DNA of 64,000 nucleotides from Chelatococcus asaccharovorans (GCF_003201475.1 NZ_QJJK01000006.1:186001-250000); one strand, 5' to 3'. Shown: positions 17,407 through 26,800, numbered from the stretch's first letter. The notes: generated from the letters alone by a model not told the origin. Numbers and translations are program-made.

Positions 17407-18828
17407 TCAGCGGCCATCAGGTGTCTGGAGCCCGCCCCACTTGTCGCGCACCTGCTCATAGTGCTTCTTCGCGTTGTACTTCGTCACCCTGACGCCAAGC
17501 GTCGTGACCGAAAGCCGGCCGATGGAACCAAGTACGTTATAGGATGCCACGATACGGTCGCGCTGGGCGCGAACGAGCTGCACACGTGAGGAAAGCAGGG
17601 TCTGCTGGGCATTGAGCACGTCAAGCGTGGTGCGCTGGCCGACCTTCGCCTCTTCACGGACACCGGCGAGGGCGATCTCATTGGCCTGGACGGCCGACTG
17701 GGACGCCGCGATCTGCTGCTTCGCGGCATCGAGCGCTGCCCAGGACGCGATCACCTGCTGGCGAACCTGCTCGCGGGTGACGTCGACCTGCATGCGGGCC
17801 TGGCCCACCTGCTCCTTGGCCTGACGAACCTGCGAGTAGACCAGCCCGCCTTCATAGATCGGCACATTGAGCTGGGCGACGATGGATGCTGACGTCGACA
17901 GGTCGCGGCGGTAGTTGCTGTCATAGGTTCGCGATACGGAACCCGTCACGCCGAGCTGCGGAAGGAGCTGCGATTCCAGCACCTTCACCTGGAATTCCTG
18001 GGCATCGACATTATGCAGCCCGGCGAGGATCGCCGGATGCGCGCCAAGCGCCACCTTCACCGCAGAATCGACATTGCCCGGCAGGAATTTCTCAACCGGC
18101 TGACCGGGAGCGAGCTGGCGCGGATCATCGCCAATGATCTGACGATAGGTCGCGATGCTGGTCTTCAACTGCGCGGACGCAGCGGCTTCCTGGGCATGCC
18201 CCGTCGCCAGCGCCGCCTCGGACTGTGCCACGTCCGTGCGGGTCACCTCGCCGACGTTGAAGCGGTCACGCGTCTGCCGGAGCTGCTCCTCGAGCACCTC
18301 GACGTTGTTGCGCTGCAAGCTCAACACGGCGGTGTCGGCAAGCACATTCATATAGGCCTGCGCGCCGTCATACAGGATGGACTGCTCCTGGAAGCGCAGC
18401 TGTTCACGACCGGACTGCACCGAAGCCTCGGCCTGCCGGACCGAATTCATGGTCCGGCCGCCGGTGAAAATGTTCTGGTTGATCTGGAGCGTCAGGCCGC
18501 GGGGATAGAGCGTGCTCCAGGCCTCCTCACCCCCGCCCTGCCCTGTGCTTGGCTGGTAAGGAAACTGGTAATTGGAGCTCCGCACACCGGCGTTCGCCGA
18601 TCCCGTGACCGTCGGGCGATAGCCTGACAAGGCCTGCGGCACACCTTCATCGGTCGCCCGCAACGATGCACGCTGCAGATTCAGTGTCGGATTGGCGGTA
18701 TAGGCCTTGCCAAGCGCACCATAGAGCGTCTCCGCATGGGCACCCGACAGTGGAAACGCCCATGCGGCCCCCAGGAGAAGGCCAAGACGAAGCGCATGAC
18801 TGCCTGTAGCTCGGATTGTTCCTGCCAC
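17407..18828 (-). CDS. tolC: TolC family outer membrane efflux channel protein
   Basis: 473 aa from GTG 18828, which has GGGAAGG five bases upstream; a frame open to GTG 18885 would only add residues before the signal peptide. The signal peptide (LGLLLGAAWAFPLSGAHA|ETL) is followed by two OEP repeats with long helices (YRPTVTGSANAGV, TLQINQNIFTGGRT, RDRFNVGEVTRTDVAQSEAAL, NVPIYEGGLVYSQVRQAKEQ). It is the outer-membrane tunnel for type I secretion and RND/MFP efflux. It lies downstream of pcm, a conserved pair in alphaproteobacteria. Confidence 0.94.
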   Translation of the reverse strand: MAGTIRATGSHALRLGLLLGAAWAFPLSGAHAETLYGALGKAYTANPTLNLQRASLRATDEGVPQALSGYRPTVTGSANAGVRSSNYQFPYQPSTGQGGGEEAWSTLYPRGLTLQINQNIFTGGRTMNSVRQAEASVQSGREQLRFQEQSILYDGAQAYMNVLADTAVLSLQRNNVEVLEEQLRQTRDRFNVGEVTRTDVAQSEAALATGHAQEAAASAQLKTSIATYRQIIGDDPRQLAPGQPVEKFLPGNVDSAVKVALGAHPAILAGLHNVDAQEFQVKVLESQLLPQLGVTGSVSRTYDSNYRRDLSTSASIVAQLNVPIYEGGLVYSQVRQAKEQVGQARMQVDVTREQVRQQVIASWAALDAAKQQIAASQSAVQANEIALAGVREEAKVGQRTTLDVLNAQQTLLSSRVQLVRAQRDRIVASYNVLGSIGRLSVTTLGVRVTKYNAKKHYEQVRDKWGGLQTPDGR

Positions 18829-19003
18829 GATCACCTTCCCAAAGCGGAGAAACACCGAACCGGTTTCCCTAATGCTGAACACCACTCACCTTGCCCCAGC
18901 TCTAGGCCGAAGATAGTCCGATGCATCTTCAGCGAAAACAGGCGCAAGCGCAGCATTACTATTCTATCAAGCTGTGCCGCAAAAATATGACACTTGACAA
19001 ATG

Positions 19004-19669
19004 TCAAAAATCAAACGCAGCAGCTTTCACGAAACGCGGAAGGATAGGCGCAGACGCCTCGAACAGCGCTCGGCAACCAAACGACCCGCCGCTCCGCCCG
19101 TAGACAACAGCTTTACCAGCGCCGCTGGCACCGTCGATTCCGGCGAGCTGGCCGCCATCGGCCAGCTGCTCTTTCAAGGCGTCGGGCAATACTTCGAACG
19201 CTCCGTTGATGAGAATGGCATCATAGGGCGCGCGCGCTGCATGACCTGACGCGACGTCACCGACTACGACGTCGATTCCCGTGGCATGACAAGCCTCTAG
19301 CCGCTTGCGCGCCTCTTCCGCCAGCTCTTGTCCACCGGCAAGTGCAACGACATTGGCGCCAAGCAGGGACATGACCAGGGCACTATAACCAAAGCCTGAG
19401 CCCACATCGAGAACGCGGGCTCCGGGCCTGATATCGAGGGCCTGGATAAGGCGTGCCAGGATCATTGGCGCGAGCATGCAATAGCGGCCGCCGGCAGCAT
19501 CCCCGAACACCAGATTTTGGTCGCTGTAGGCGAGGTCTTCCTGCCCCTCGGGCAGAAATAATTCGCGAGGCGCATCCTCGAGAGCGGCGAGCAGGCTGCG
19601 ACTCGTGACATCATAGGTTCGGACCTGATTATCCACCATGGTCCGGCGTAACCGCGCGAAGTCATTCAT
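19004..19669 (-). CDS. pcm: protein-L-isoaspartate O-methyltransferase family protein
   Basis: 221 aa. A Rossmann-type methyltransferase with VLDVGSGFGYSALVM (SAM motif I), the N-terminal MVDNQVRTYDVTS, and YDAILINGAFEVLPDAL. It resembles the alphaproteobacterial Pcm paralogs found next to tolC. The canonical family methylates isoaspartyl residues in damaged proteins; whether this subgroup does so is not established. Start ATG 19669 with GGAG upstream. A 175-base gap separates it from tolC, long enough for a separate tolC promoter. Confidence 0.88.
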   Translation of the reverse strand: MNDFARLRRTMVDNQVRTYDVTSRSLLAALEDAPRELFLPEGQEDLAYSDQNLVFGDAAGGRYCMLAPMILARLIQALDIRPGARVLDVGSGFGYSALVMSLLGANVVALAGGQELAEEARKRLEACHATGIDVVVGDVASGHAARAPYDAILINGAFEVLPDALKEQLADGGQLAGIDGASGAGKAVVYGRSGGSFGCRALFEASAPILPRFVKAAAFDF

Positions 19670-19819
19670 CGGCTACTCCACCGTAGGCAAGCGGGAGATG
19701 CGCAAAGCGCCTTCCGCAGGCACTCGGCAGAATCTCTAAATATTTGAAAACTCGTCGATTTCCGCCCTCAGGCGGACCTATTCCGCCTGACACGTCCACC
19801 GAGCACGTGGTCTAATATG

Positions 19820-19893
19820 TGGAGGCCTCGCCCGGAATCGAACCGGGGTGCAAGGATTTGCAGTCCTCTGCGTAACCACTCCGCCACGAGGCC
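19820..19893 (-). tRNA. tRNA-Cys (GCA anticodon)
   Basis: 74 bases on the minus strand. The acceptor stem GGCCTCG/CGAGGCC, discriminator T, encoded CCA, anticodon loop CTGCAAA and the T arm GGTTCGATTCC are all intact. Confidence 0.96.
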
Positions 19894-20072
19894 TCGCGAG
19901 GGTTCATAGCAAAGCTCTACCGTCCGCGGCAACACCACAAAGTGCGCTAAATTGGTCCACCCCGCTCCCATTCACAAAAACTCAGAACGGCTTGCACAAA
20001 AACATCAAGTGACCCGCGAAAGGGGGTTGCAGTCCTCACGGACATACTGTACCCACTGCCCTGCGTTAGCGA

Positions 20073-20148
20073 TCCCCGATAGCTCAGTTGGTAGAGCAAG
20101 CGGCTGTTAACCGCTTTGTCGCAGGTTCGAGTCCTGCTCGGGGAGCCA
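20073..20148 (+). tRNA. tRNA-Asn (GTT anticodon)
   Basis: 76 bases. The acceptor TCCCCGA/TCGGGGA, D-arm AGCTCAGTTGGTAGAGC, anticodon loop CTGTTAA, T arm GGTTCGAGTCC, discriminator G and encoded CCA are visible. Confidence 0.96.
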
Positions 20149-20845
20149 AACAATCCATAGCGCATTCACAGACAATCCTTAGCTCGATCATATGACGGCA
20201 AGCTTACAGGCCTGTCGGCAAGCTGGATTGGCGAATGGCGAGCGGTTCTCGCCGCAATGCGTTGTTCTCCCCTCGTTTAGCATCATGCGCTTCGGGCTAA
20301 CGCCTTGCGTCGGACCCTCGCTTTGCGGCTTGCCTATCGGTGGCCCGATGCCGATAGGCCTCAAAATCCAAGGCACGTCCCAGGGATGTCCGAAGATCGG
20401 CCTGGTACGCGGTCCGCTTTTGCGGGCTTTAAACGCGCTGGGAAACCCCGCGATGCGATGATGCGAAGCCATAGGGGGCAGCCGAGAATGCCTTGTCCTG
20501 ACACCCATGGTGCGCCCGCGTCAGCAATGGGTGAATGCGGGACATCCGGAACCACACAGGGGAACCACACGGGGGAACCACACAGGGGAACCACGCTGGG
20601 GAACCACGCTGGGGTGAAAGTCCCCGCGCCGCATGCGGCCATTTCAACATCTTACTAACCATAAGATCAAACGGCGCATGAGACTACAATGGCTTGACAT
20701 GGTTAACGATTCATTGCGCGGGCCGGCTGATGCCTCAGCTTTCTCCCGTGCGGGAGCCGGCGCATGCACCGGGAAAAGGCAGTGGCCCGCCCTATAGCGG
20801 AATCACCCGGCGGACAGACATCCGGTAGGCATCCGATTCGGCGTG
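20149..20845. other. long non-coding gap after tRNA-Asn, with a 13-bp tandem array inside
   Basis: About 700 bases with no supported gene. Overlapping frames of up to 117 codons exist on both strands but none has a ribosome site or credible protein composition. The stretch 20240-20500 is rich in small hairpins (e.g. GATGCCGATAGGC, CGGTCCGCTTTTGCGG). Being next to two tRNA genes, it could be a remnant of integrated DNA, but no integrase or att duplication is visible. Confidence 0.45.
20548..20612. repeat. 13-bp tandem repeat, five copies
   Basis: GGAACCACACAGG units repeat five times with exact period 13; the copies vary only at the last five bases (ACAGG, ACGGG, ACAGG, GCTGG, GCTGG). The direct head-to-tail layout without spacers excludes CRISPR. 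Confidence 0.9.
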
Positions 20846-20890
20846 TTGACTCCTTCAGGATCGGGCGGTAGTTTAGAACAAAGCAGGAAC
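20846..20890 (+). promoter_or_regulatory. SOS promoter of the imuA-imuB-dnaE2 operon with LexA box
   Basis: TTGACT (20846-20851) is followed at 17-20 bases by weak -10 candidates (TAGTTT or TTTAGA). GAACAAAGCAGGAAC (20876-20890) exactly fits the alphaproteobacterial LexA consensus GAAC-N7-GAAC and overlaps the -10/start region, 24 bases before the imuA ATG. The downstream operon is a known LexA target in this class. Confidence 0.85.
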
Positions 20891-20913
20891 ATCATACAAC
20901 AGGGATCATTCCT

Positions 20914-21792
20914 ATGGGCACCGCGGGGGATTCTCTCGCCGGGCTACGGCGGGATATTGCCGCCATCGTCACAGCCGACAGGGCCACCGAGGCCATTTCC
21001 GCGCAGGCCCTGGAGGAAGAGCGTTTCCCGCTGGGCCTGCCTGCCCTCGACAGGGCCATCGGCGGCGGGCTACGGCGGGCTGCCTTGCATGAAGTCTTCG
21101 CTGATCAGCCAGGCGATGCGGCGGCAGCCCGTGGTTTCAGCCTTGCCCTCACGGCCTGCGCGGCTTTCGATCGTCCGGTCATCTGGATCCGTCAGGACAT
21201 GATCGCCCGGGAGCATGGCGAGTTGCATGCGCCAGGGCTCATGGAATTCGGCCTGCCACCGGAATCCGTCGTGCTGCTGCGCATGGGCGATGCCCTGCAA
21301 TCCTTGCGGGCCGGACATGAAGCGCTGCGCTGCCCGGCGCTCGGCGCGGTCGTCGTGGAACTCTGGGGAACCCCCAGGGCGCTCGACCTCACGGCCAGTC
21401 AGCGCCTCGGCCGTGCCGCGACCAAAGCCGGCGTCACCGCCTTCCTCATCCGTACCGGCATGGGAGCCGCGCCGCAGCCCAGCGCTGCCCTGACCCGCTG
21501 GAGCGTCCGCGCGGTGCCCTCCGCTCATCTCGCAGCCGGGGCTCCCGGCGCGCCGGCTTTCGAGATCGGCCTGCTGCTGCACAGGGAGGGCTATCCACCA
21601 CAGACTGTCCGCGTGGAGTGGAATCGCGATGACCGTGCCTTCCGAAAAGCGGCGCTATCTCGCCCTGTGGCTGCCTCTTCTGGCGACAGACCGCTTGCAT
21701 CGCCTGGCCGCGAGAACAGGCCGCCCGGCTGGAATGTCGTCCCCATCCATGGCGATCGCCATGAACGGACGGGATGGCGGAAAGCCGGCTGA
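20914..21792 (+). CDS. imuA: ImuA, damage-inducible mutagenesis protein
   Basis: 292 aa. A RecA/SulA-like fold: LGLPALDRAIGGGLRRAALHEVFA, AFDRPVIWIRQDM, LRCPALGAVVVELWG, TASQRLGRAATKAGVTAFLIR. ImuA works with ImuB and DnaE2 in error-prone translesion synthesis. It is the first gene of a LexA-controlled operon. Its last 164 bases overlap imuB in another frame; the C-terminal 55 residues encoded there are Pro/Arg-rich and low in structure. The overlap implies coupled translation. Confidence 0.9.
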   Translation: MGTAGDSLAGLRRDIAAIVTADRATEAISAQALEEERFPLGLPALDRAIGGGLRRAALHEVFADQPGDAAAARGFSLALTACAAFDRPVIWIRQDMIAREHGELHAPGLMEFGLPPESVVLLRMGDALQSLRAGHEALRCPALGAVVVELWGTPRALDLTASQRLGRAATKAGVTAFLIRTGMGAAPQPSAALTRWSVRAVPSAHLAAGAPGAPAFEIGLLLHREGYPPQTVRVEWNRDDRAFRKAALSRPVAASSGDRPLASPGRENRPPGWNVVPIHGDRHERTGWRKAG

Positions 21793-23272
21793 GCCTGGCT
21801 CGCCTTCAGCCCCTCTCGTGGTCGTCGCCAGGATCAAGAGCGCCCTGCGCATCGTCCAGGCCGATGCCCATGCCCGCAGGCTTGGGCTGCGCCCCGGCCT
21901 CACCCTGGCCGATGCCCGCGCGCGCGTGCCGCATCTTGCCCTGGCCGATGAAGATCAGGCGGCGGATCTCGCCCTGCGCGATCACATCGCCGACTGGTGC
22001 GATCGCTATACGCCGCTCGTCGGCGTCGATGGCGAGGATGGCCTCCAGTTCGATATCACCGGATGCGCCCATCTGTTCGGGGGCGAAGCGGAGCTGCGCG
22101 ACGATCTCATGGCGCGCCTCGCAGGTCAGGGCTTCACCGTCCTGAGCGCCGTCGCCGACACGCCCGATGCGGCGCGCGCCGTCGCCCGCCACGGCCGGGG
22201 CGGGCTTGTCCCCTCAGGCACGGAAAGGGAAGCCGTCCGGCCCCTGCCCGTCGCCGCGCTCGACCTCGAGGGGCAGAAGCTCCGCGCCCTCACCCGCGCC
22301 GGTCTCACCACCATCGGTGATCTCGCCAGCCGGCCGCGGGCGCCGCTCGCCGCACGATTTGGCGCGGATCTCGTCGACCGGCTCGCCCGCACCCTCGGCG
22401 AGGCCGTGCATCCCATTTCACCGCGCCGGCCCGTGCCGGAATTGCTCGCGACACGGCGCTTCGCCGAGCCGATCGCCCTCATGGATACGGTGCTGGCGAC
22501 CTTGCGCGGCCTGGCCCAGGAGCTGGACGCCATGCTGGCGCAGCGCGGCGCCGGCGGGCGGCGATTCGAGGCCTCGCTCTATCGGGCGGACGGCGCCATC
22601 CGCCGCATCCGGATCGAGACCGGGCGTCCCCTGCGTGACGCAGCTATCGTGATCAGGCTCTTGTCCGAGCGGATCGCCGCCCTCGCCGACCCGATCGATC
22701 CGGGTTTCGGCTTCGACATGATACGCCTTGACGTTCTCGCGGCCGAGACGATGACCACGGTCCAGAGCGGCCTCGACGGCCGCCAGCACGACGCGGAAAG
22801 CCTGGCCGATCTCATCGACCGGCTGAGCGTGCGCTATGGCCAGGCGCGGGTTCTGCGCTTCACGCGCGAGGACAGCCATGTCCCGGAGCGCATGGCGCGC
22901 CTCGTTCCGGCGATCGCGCCAGAGGGCAGGCCGGATAGGGCCGGGGGAACCTGGCTCCAGGGGCAGGCCGGCGATCCTCCGGCCCAGCCGTTCTGCCTGT
23001 TCGATCCGCCGCAGCCCATCGAGACTCTGGCCGAGGTGCCGGACGGGCCGCCGCTGCGCTTCCTGTGGCGGCGGGTGCTGCACGAGATTGCGGCCGCCGA
23101 GGGGCCGGAACGCATCGCACCGGAATGGTGGCGCGGGGCCGAGGGCGCGCTGACCCGCGACTATTTCCGTGTCGAAGACCGCAACGGCCACCGCTTCTGG
23201 CTGTTCCGCGAGGGCCTCTATGCGGTGGAGATCAAGCATCCCCGCTGGTTCCTGCACGGCCTGTTTGCCTAG
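21629..23272 (+). CDS. imuB: ImuB, catalytically deviant Y-family polymerase-like protein
   Basis: 547 aa, usual length for ImuB. YLALWLPLLATDRLHRL at the N-terminus lacks the DxD-type acidic start of active Y-family polymerases. ADARARVPHLALADED, LVGVDGEDGLQFDITGCAHLFGGE and the little-finger region match ImuB. It is thought to act as the hub that links DnaE2, ImuA and the beta clamp. The stop codon TAG (23270-23272) is formed by the edge of a repeat element, so the true ancestral end may have been disturbed or re-created by it. Confidence 0.92.
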   Translation: MTVPSEKRRYLALWLPLLATDRLHRLAARTGRPAGMSSPSMAIAMNGRDGGKPAEPGSPSAPLVVVARIKSALRIVQADAHARRLGLRPGLTLADARARVPHLALADEDQAADLALRDHIADWCDRYTPLVGVDGEDGLQFDITGCAHLFGGEAELRDDLMARLAGQGFTVLSAVADTPDAARAVARHGRGGLVPSGTEREAVRPLPVAALDLEGQKLRALTRAGLTTIGDLASRPRAPLAARFGADLVDRLARTLGEAVHPISPRRPVPELLATRRFAEPIALMDTVLATLRGLAQELDAMLAQRGAGGRRFEASLYRADGAIRRIRIETGRPLRDAAIVIRLLSERIAALADPIDPGFGFDMIRLDVLAAETMTTVQSGLDGRQHDAESLADLIDRLSVRYGQARVLRFTREDSHVPERMARLVPAIAPEGRPDRAGGTWLQGQAGDPPAQPFCLFDPPQPIETLAEVPDGPPLRFLWRRVLHEIAAAEGPERIAPEWWRGAEGALTRDYFRVEDRNGHRFWLFREGLYAVEIKHPRWFLHGLFA

Positions 23273-23372
23273 AGCATTTTCGCGTTTCTCCGAATCGCGG
23301 AAATGCTCCATGTTTTTGTTTTAGCGCATTTTCTTCACGCGAACCGGTGTCCACTTCGCTCGAAAATGCTCT
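23269..23372. repeat. 102-bp inverted-end repeat between imuB and dnaE2, carrying the imuB stop
   Basis: After CTAG at 23269 the element begins AGAGCATTTTCG and ends CGAAAATGCTCT, a perfect 12-base inverted match. Inside is GCGTTTCTCCGAATCGCGGAAATGC, another hairpin. It overlaps the imuB TAG stop and ends 22 bases before the dnaE2 ATG, so it sits inside an operon. The termini AGAGCA/TGCTCT are shared with the elements at 38.0, 40.0, 56.3 and 60.2 kb. Confidence 0.85.
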
Positions 23373-23394
23373 AAGGTCGCATCGAGACACCGCC

Positions 23395-26300
23395 ATGTCG
23401 GACGACATCATCCCGCCCCCTCTTCTTTATGGCGATCCGGTCGCCGCCACGCATTTTTCCTTCCTGCGCGGCACATCGCATCCGGCCGAGATGGTCCGGC
23501 GCGCCGCCGAACTCGGCCAGAACGGCATCGGCATCGCCGACCGCAACACGGTGGCCGGCGTGGTGCGCGCCTATGTGCCGGTGCGTGACGCCGCGCGCGC
23601 CTATACCAAAGAGAATGCTGGCGCCGCCCTGCCCTTCAAGCTTCTGGTCGGCGCCCGGCTTGCCTTCACGGACGGCACGCCGGACATCGTCGCCTATCCC
23701 GCCGATCGTGATGGTTGGGGTAGGCTCTGCCGCCTGCTCACGCTCGGCAACCGGCGCGGCCTCAAGGGCGAATGCCTCCTCACCCGCGATGATCTCATCG
23801 CCGACACCAGCAATCTCCTCCTCATCCTGATGCCGCCACGCGACATCCGTCTCTGCGCCGATCTCCTTCCCGTCCTGGCGGAGGCCGCCCCCGGGGCGCT
23901 ATGGCTCGGGGCCACCATGCCTCGTGGCGGGGCGGACCGGCGCCGTCTCATGGCCCTGAAAGCATTGGCCGAGGCCCATGACGTGCCGCTGATCGCCACC
24001 AGCGACGCCCTCTATGCAACGCCGGAGGAACGCCCCCTGCAGGACGTGGTCACCTGCATTCGCGAGGGCCTGAAGATCGCCAGCGCCGGGCGCATCCTGG
24101 AGGCCAATGCCGAGCGCCATCTGAAGGCGCCGGAGGAAATGGCACGCCTGTTCCGGGATGTCCCGGAAGCCATCGCCGAGACCCAGCATCTGTTCGCCCG
24201 CTCCGATTTCTGCCTGTCGCAGCTCAAATACGATTATCCCGAGGAGCCGGTTCCCCCGGGCAAGACGGCCCAGCACCATCTGGAGGATCTGGTGTGGCGG
24301 CGGGTGGCGCTGCGCTATCCCAAGGGCACGCCCGCGAAGGTCGACGCGTTGCTCAGGCAGGAACTCGCCTTCATCGCCGAGCAGGACTACGCCCGCTACT
24401 TCCTGACCATCCACGACATCGTGCGCTTCGCCGACGACAGGGGCATCCTCTGCCAGGGGCGCGGCTCGGCCGCCAATTCGGTGGTCTGCTTCATCCTCGG
24501 CATCACCAATGTCGACCCCGAACAGATCAACGTGCTCTTCGCGCGCTTCCTGTCCAAGGAACGCGACGAGCCCCCGGATATCGACGTCGATTTCGAGCAT
24601 GAGCGGCGCGAGGAGGTCATCCAGCACATCTACGCGCGCTATGGCCGCGAACGCGCCGGCATTGCCGCGACCGTCATCTGCTATCGCCCGCGCAGCGCCA
24701 TCCGCGAGGTCGGCAAGGTCTTCGGCCTGAGCGAGGACGTGACATCGGCGCTCGCCTCGACCGTCTGGGGCAGCCATGGGGATGAGCTGCCGGAAGGTCA
24801 TGTGCGCCAGGCCGGGCACCAGCCTCTCAATCCGGAGATCGCGCGGGCCGTCGATTTCGCCAACCGGCTCATGGGCGCCCCCCGCCACCTCTCCCAGCAT
24901 GTGGGCGGCTTCATTCTCACCCGCGGCCGGCTCGACGAGACCGTCCCCATCGGCAATGCGGCCATGCCGGAGCGCACCTTCATCGAATGGGACCGCGACG
25001 ACATCGACGTGCTCGGCCTGATGAAGGTCGACGTGCTGGCGCTCGGCATGCTCACCTGTATCCGCAAGGCGCTGGCGCTGTTGAAGGATGAGAAGGGCAT
25101 CGAGCAATCGCTGTCCTCGATCGAGGCTGACGACCAAGAGGTCTACGACATGCTGTGCCGGGGCGATTCCATCGGCCTCTTCCAGGTGGAGAGCCGCGCC
25201 CAGATGAGCATGCTGCCGCGCCTGAAGCCGCGGAAATTCTATGATCTCGTCATCCAGGTGGCGATCGTCCGGCCCGGCCCCATCCAGGGCAACATGGTCC
25301 ATCCCTATCTGCGCCGGCGTGCCGAGAAGGAAGCCGTCGTCTTTCCCTCGCCAGGGCCGGACTATCCGCAGGACGAACTGCAGCAGGTGCTCGGCGACAC
25401 CCTCGGCGTGCCGCTGTTCCAGGAACAGGCGATGCGGCTTGCCATCGTCGCGGCCGCCTTCACGGACGACGAGGCCAATGGTCTGCGCCGCGCCATGGCC
25501 ACCTTTCGCCATGTCGGGACCATCAACAGTTTCAAGGCCAAGATGGTCGAGGGCATGGTGCGGCGCGGCTATGCGCGCGACTTCGCCGAGCGGTGCTTTG
25601 CGCAGATCGAGGGCTTTGGCAGCTACGGCTTCCCGGAAAGCCATGCCGCCGCCTTTGCCCATCTCGTCTATATCTCGGCCTGGATCAAATGCTATCACCC
25701 GGACGTCTTCGCCTGCGCGCTGCTCAATTCCCAGCCCATGGGCTTCTATGCCCCGGCGCAGATCGTGCGGGACGCCGCAGAGCACGGCATTGAGGTCCGC
25801 GCCGCCGATATCAATGCGAGCCATTGGGACAATACGCTGGAACCCTGCGCGGGGGGAAAACACGCCTTGCGCCTCGGCCTGCGCCAGCTCGACGGCTTCC
25901 AGAAGGCCTGGGCCGAGGCGCTCGCCCGCCACCGCGGCATGGGCTTTCCCGATCTCGAGGCGCTCGCCCGGCGCACGGCCCTGCCCCGCCGCGCCCTTGA
26001 AATCCTGGCCGATGCCGATTCCTGCCGCTCGATAGGCCTCGACCGGCGCGAGGCGGCCTGGGCCGTGCGTCGCCTGCCCGACAGCCAGCCGCTGCCGTTG
26101 TTCGCCGCCGCGGATGCCGCCGAGCTTGCGGCGGAGCCGGACGTGCATCTGCCGGCCATGCCGCTGGCCGAACATGTCATCACCGACTATCAGACCGCCC
26201 GGCTGTCCCTGAAGGCCCACCCGGTCCATTTCCTGCGCCCGCTCTATCGGCGCGAGGGCCTCCTCTCCTGCGAGGAGGTGCGGCAGAGCCGCAACGGCCT

Positions 26301-26661
26301 CTGGGCGCGGACGGCCGGCATCGTGCTGGTGCGCCAGCGCCCCGGCAAGGGCAATGTGGTGTTCATGACCATCGAGGACGAAACCGGCATCGCCAATATC
26401 GTGGTCTGGGCCAATCTCTTCGCGCGCTTTCGCGGCGAGGTCATGGGGGCGCGCATCATCGAGATCGCCGGACAGATCCAGCGCAGCGAGGACGATGTCG
26501 TCCATGTCATCGCCCGCCGCCTCACCGACCGCAGCCGCGACCTCGGCCATCTCCGTGAGGGAGAGGGCCTTCAGGACGACGGCGCTGCGAGACGCGCGGC
26601 GCGCACGGGCGGCCATCCGCGCAATGTCCGGATCCTGCCGCGCTCACGCGACTTCCATTGA
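23395..26661 (+). CDS. dnaE2: error-prone DNA polymerase III alpha subunit DnaE2
   Basis: 1088 aa from ATG 23395, the normal DnaE2 length. It starts with a PHP domain (FSFLRGTSHPAEMVRRAAELG, IGIADRNTVAGVVRAY), then the C-family polymerase core with PDIDVDFEHERRE (catalytic acidic cluster) and GRGSAANSVVCFILGIT. The finger and helix-hairpin-helix regions follow, then an OB fold (TAGIVLVRQRPGKGNVVFMTIEDE). It copies past lesions during the SOS response together with ImuA/ImuB. The ribosome site is weak; the upstream repeat element ends 22 bases before the ATG and may have displaced the original one. Confidence 0.95.
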   Translation: MSDDIIPPPLLYGDPVAATHFSFLRGTSHPAEMVRRAAELGQNGIGIADRNTVAGVVRAYVPVRDAARAYTKENAGAALPFKLLVGARLAFTDGTPDIVAYPADRDGWGRLCRLLTLGNRRGLKGECLLTRDDLIADTSNLLLILMPPRDIRLCADLLPVLAEAAPGALWLGATMPRGGADRRRLMALKALAEAHDVPLIATSDALYATPEERPLQDVVTCIREGLKIASAGRILEANAERHLKAPEEMARLFRDVPEAIAETQHLFARSDFCLSQLKYDYPEEPVPPGKTAQHHLEDLVWRRVALRYPKGTPAKVDALLRQELAFIAEQDYARYFLTIHDIVRFADDRGILCQGRGSAANSVVCFILGITNVDPEQINVLFARFLSKERDEPPDIDVDFEHERREEVIQHIYARYGRERAGIAATVICYRPRSAIREVGKVFGLSEDVTSALASTVWGSHGDELPEGHVRQAGHQPLNPEIARAVDFANRLMGAPRHLSQHVGGFILTRGRLDETVPIGNAAMPERTFIEWDRDDIDVLGLMKVDVLALGMLTCIRKALALLKDEKGIEQSLSSIEADDQEVYDMLCRGDSIGLFQVESRAQMSMLPRLKPRKFYDLVIQVAIVRPGPIQGNMVHPYLRRRAEKEAVVFPSPGPDYPQDELQQVLGDTLGVPLFQEQAMRLAIVAAAFTDDEANGLRRAMATFRHVGTINSFKAKMVEGMVRRGYARDFAERCFAQIEGFGSYGFPESHAAAFAHLVYISAWIKCYHPDVFACALLNSQPMGFYAPAQIVRDAAEHGIEVRAADINASHWDNTLEPCAGGKHALRLGLRQLDGFQKAWAEALARHRGMGFPDLEALARRTALPRRALEILADADSCRSIGLDRREAAWAVRRLPDSQPLPLFAAADAAELAAEPDVHLPAMPLAEHVITDYQTARLSLKAHPVHFLRPLYRREGLLSCEEVRQSRNGLWARTAGIVLVRQRPGKGNVVFMTIEDETGIANIVVWANLFARFRGEVMGARIIEIAGQIQRSEDDVVHVIARRLTDRSRDLGHLREGEGLQDDGAARRAARTGGHPRNVRILPRSRDFH

Positions 26662-26681
26662 TGCGGGCGCGACATCTCACC

Positions 26682-26800
26682 GGTCATCCCGGAAGCCGCC
26701 CAGCGGCTGTCCGGGATCCATGAACACCGCGCATCTTCATGGATCACCGACAATGTTCATGGGTCCCGGGCTCAAGCCTGCGGCTTGCCCCGGGATGACC
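26682..26800. repeat. GTCATCC-type inverted repeat downstream of dnaE2
   Basis: GGTCATCCCGG at the left is mirrored by CCGGGATGACC at the right, with ATCCATGAACA and TGTTCATGGGTCC inside. The same architecture, in diverged form, is at 50986-51130 and inside the MITE-like element at 6.7-6.9 kb. Confidence 0.7.

Noticed and set aside
20021-20062. TTGCAGTCCTC beside tRNA-Cys as a possible tRNA remnant or att site
   Set aside because: Only 11 bases match tRNA-Cys (the anticodon-arm part), with no other arm and no integrase nearby.
20192-20461. Overlapping frames of about 90-106 codons on both strands after tRNA-Asn
   Set aside because: Equal open frames on both strands, hairpin-rich DNA and no ribosome site point to repeat-type non-coding DNA.
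20548-20612. Possible CRISPR-like array
   Set aside because: Units are 13 bp, directly adjacent and without spacers; no cas genes. It is a simple tandem repeat.
23899-26616. 905-codon open frame antisense to dnaE2
   Set aside because: High-GC codon bias leaves the antisense frame open; it lacks a ribosome site and any recognisable domain, while dnaE2 is complete on the other strand.
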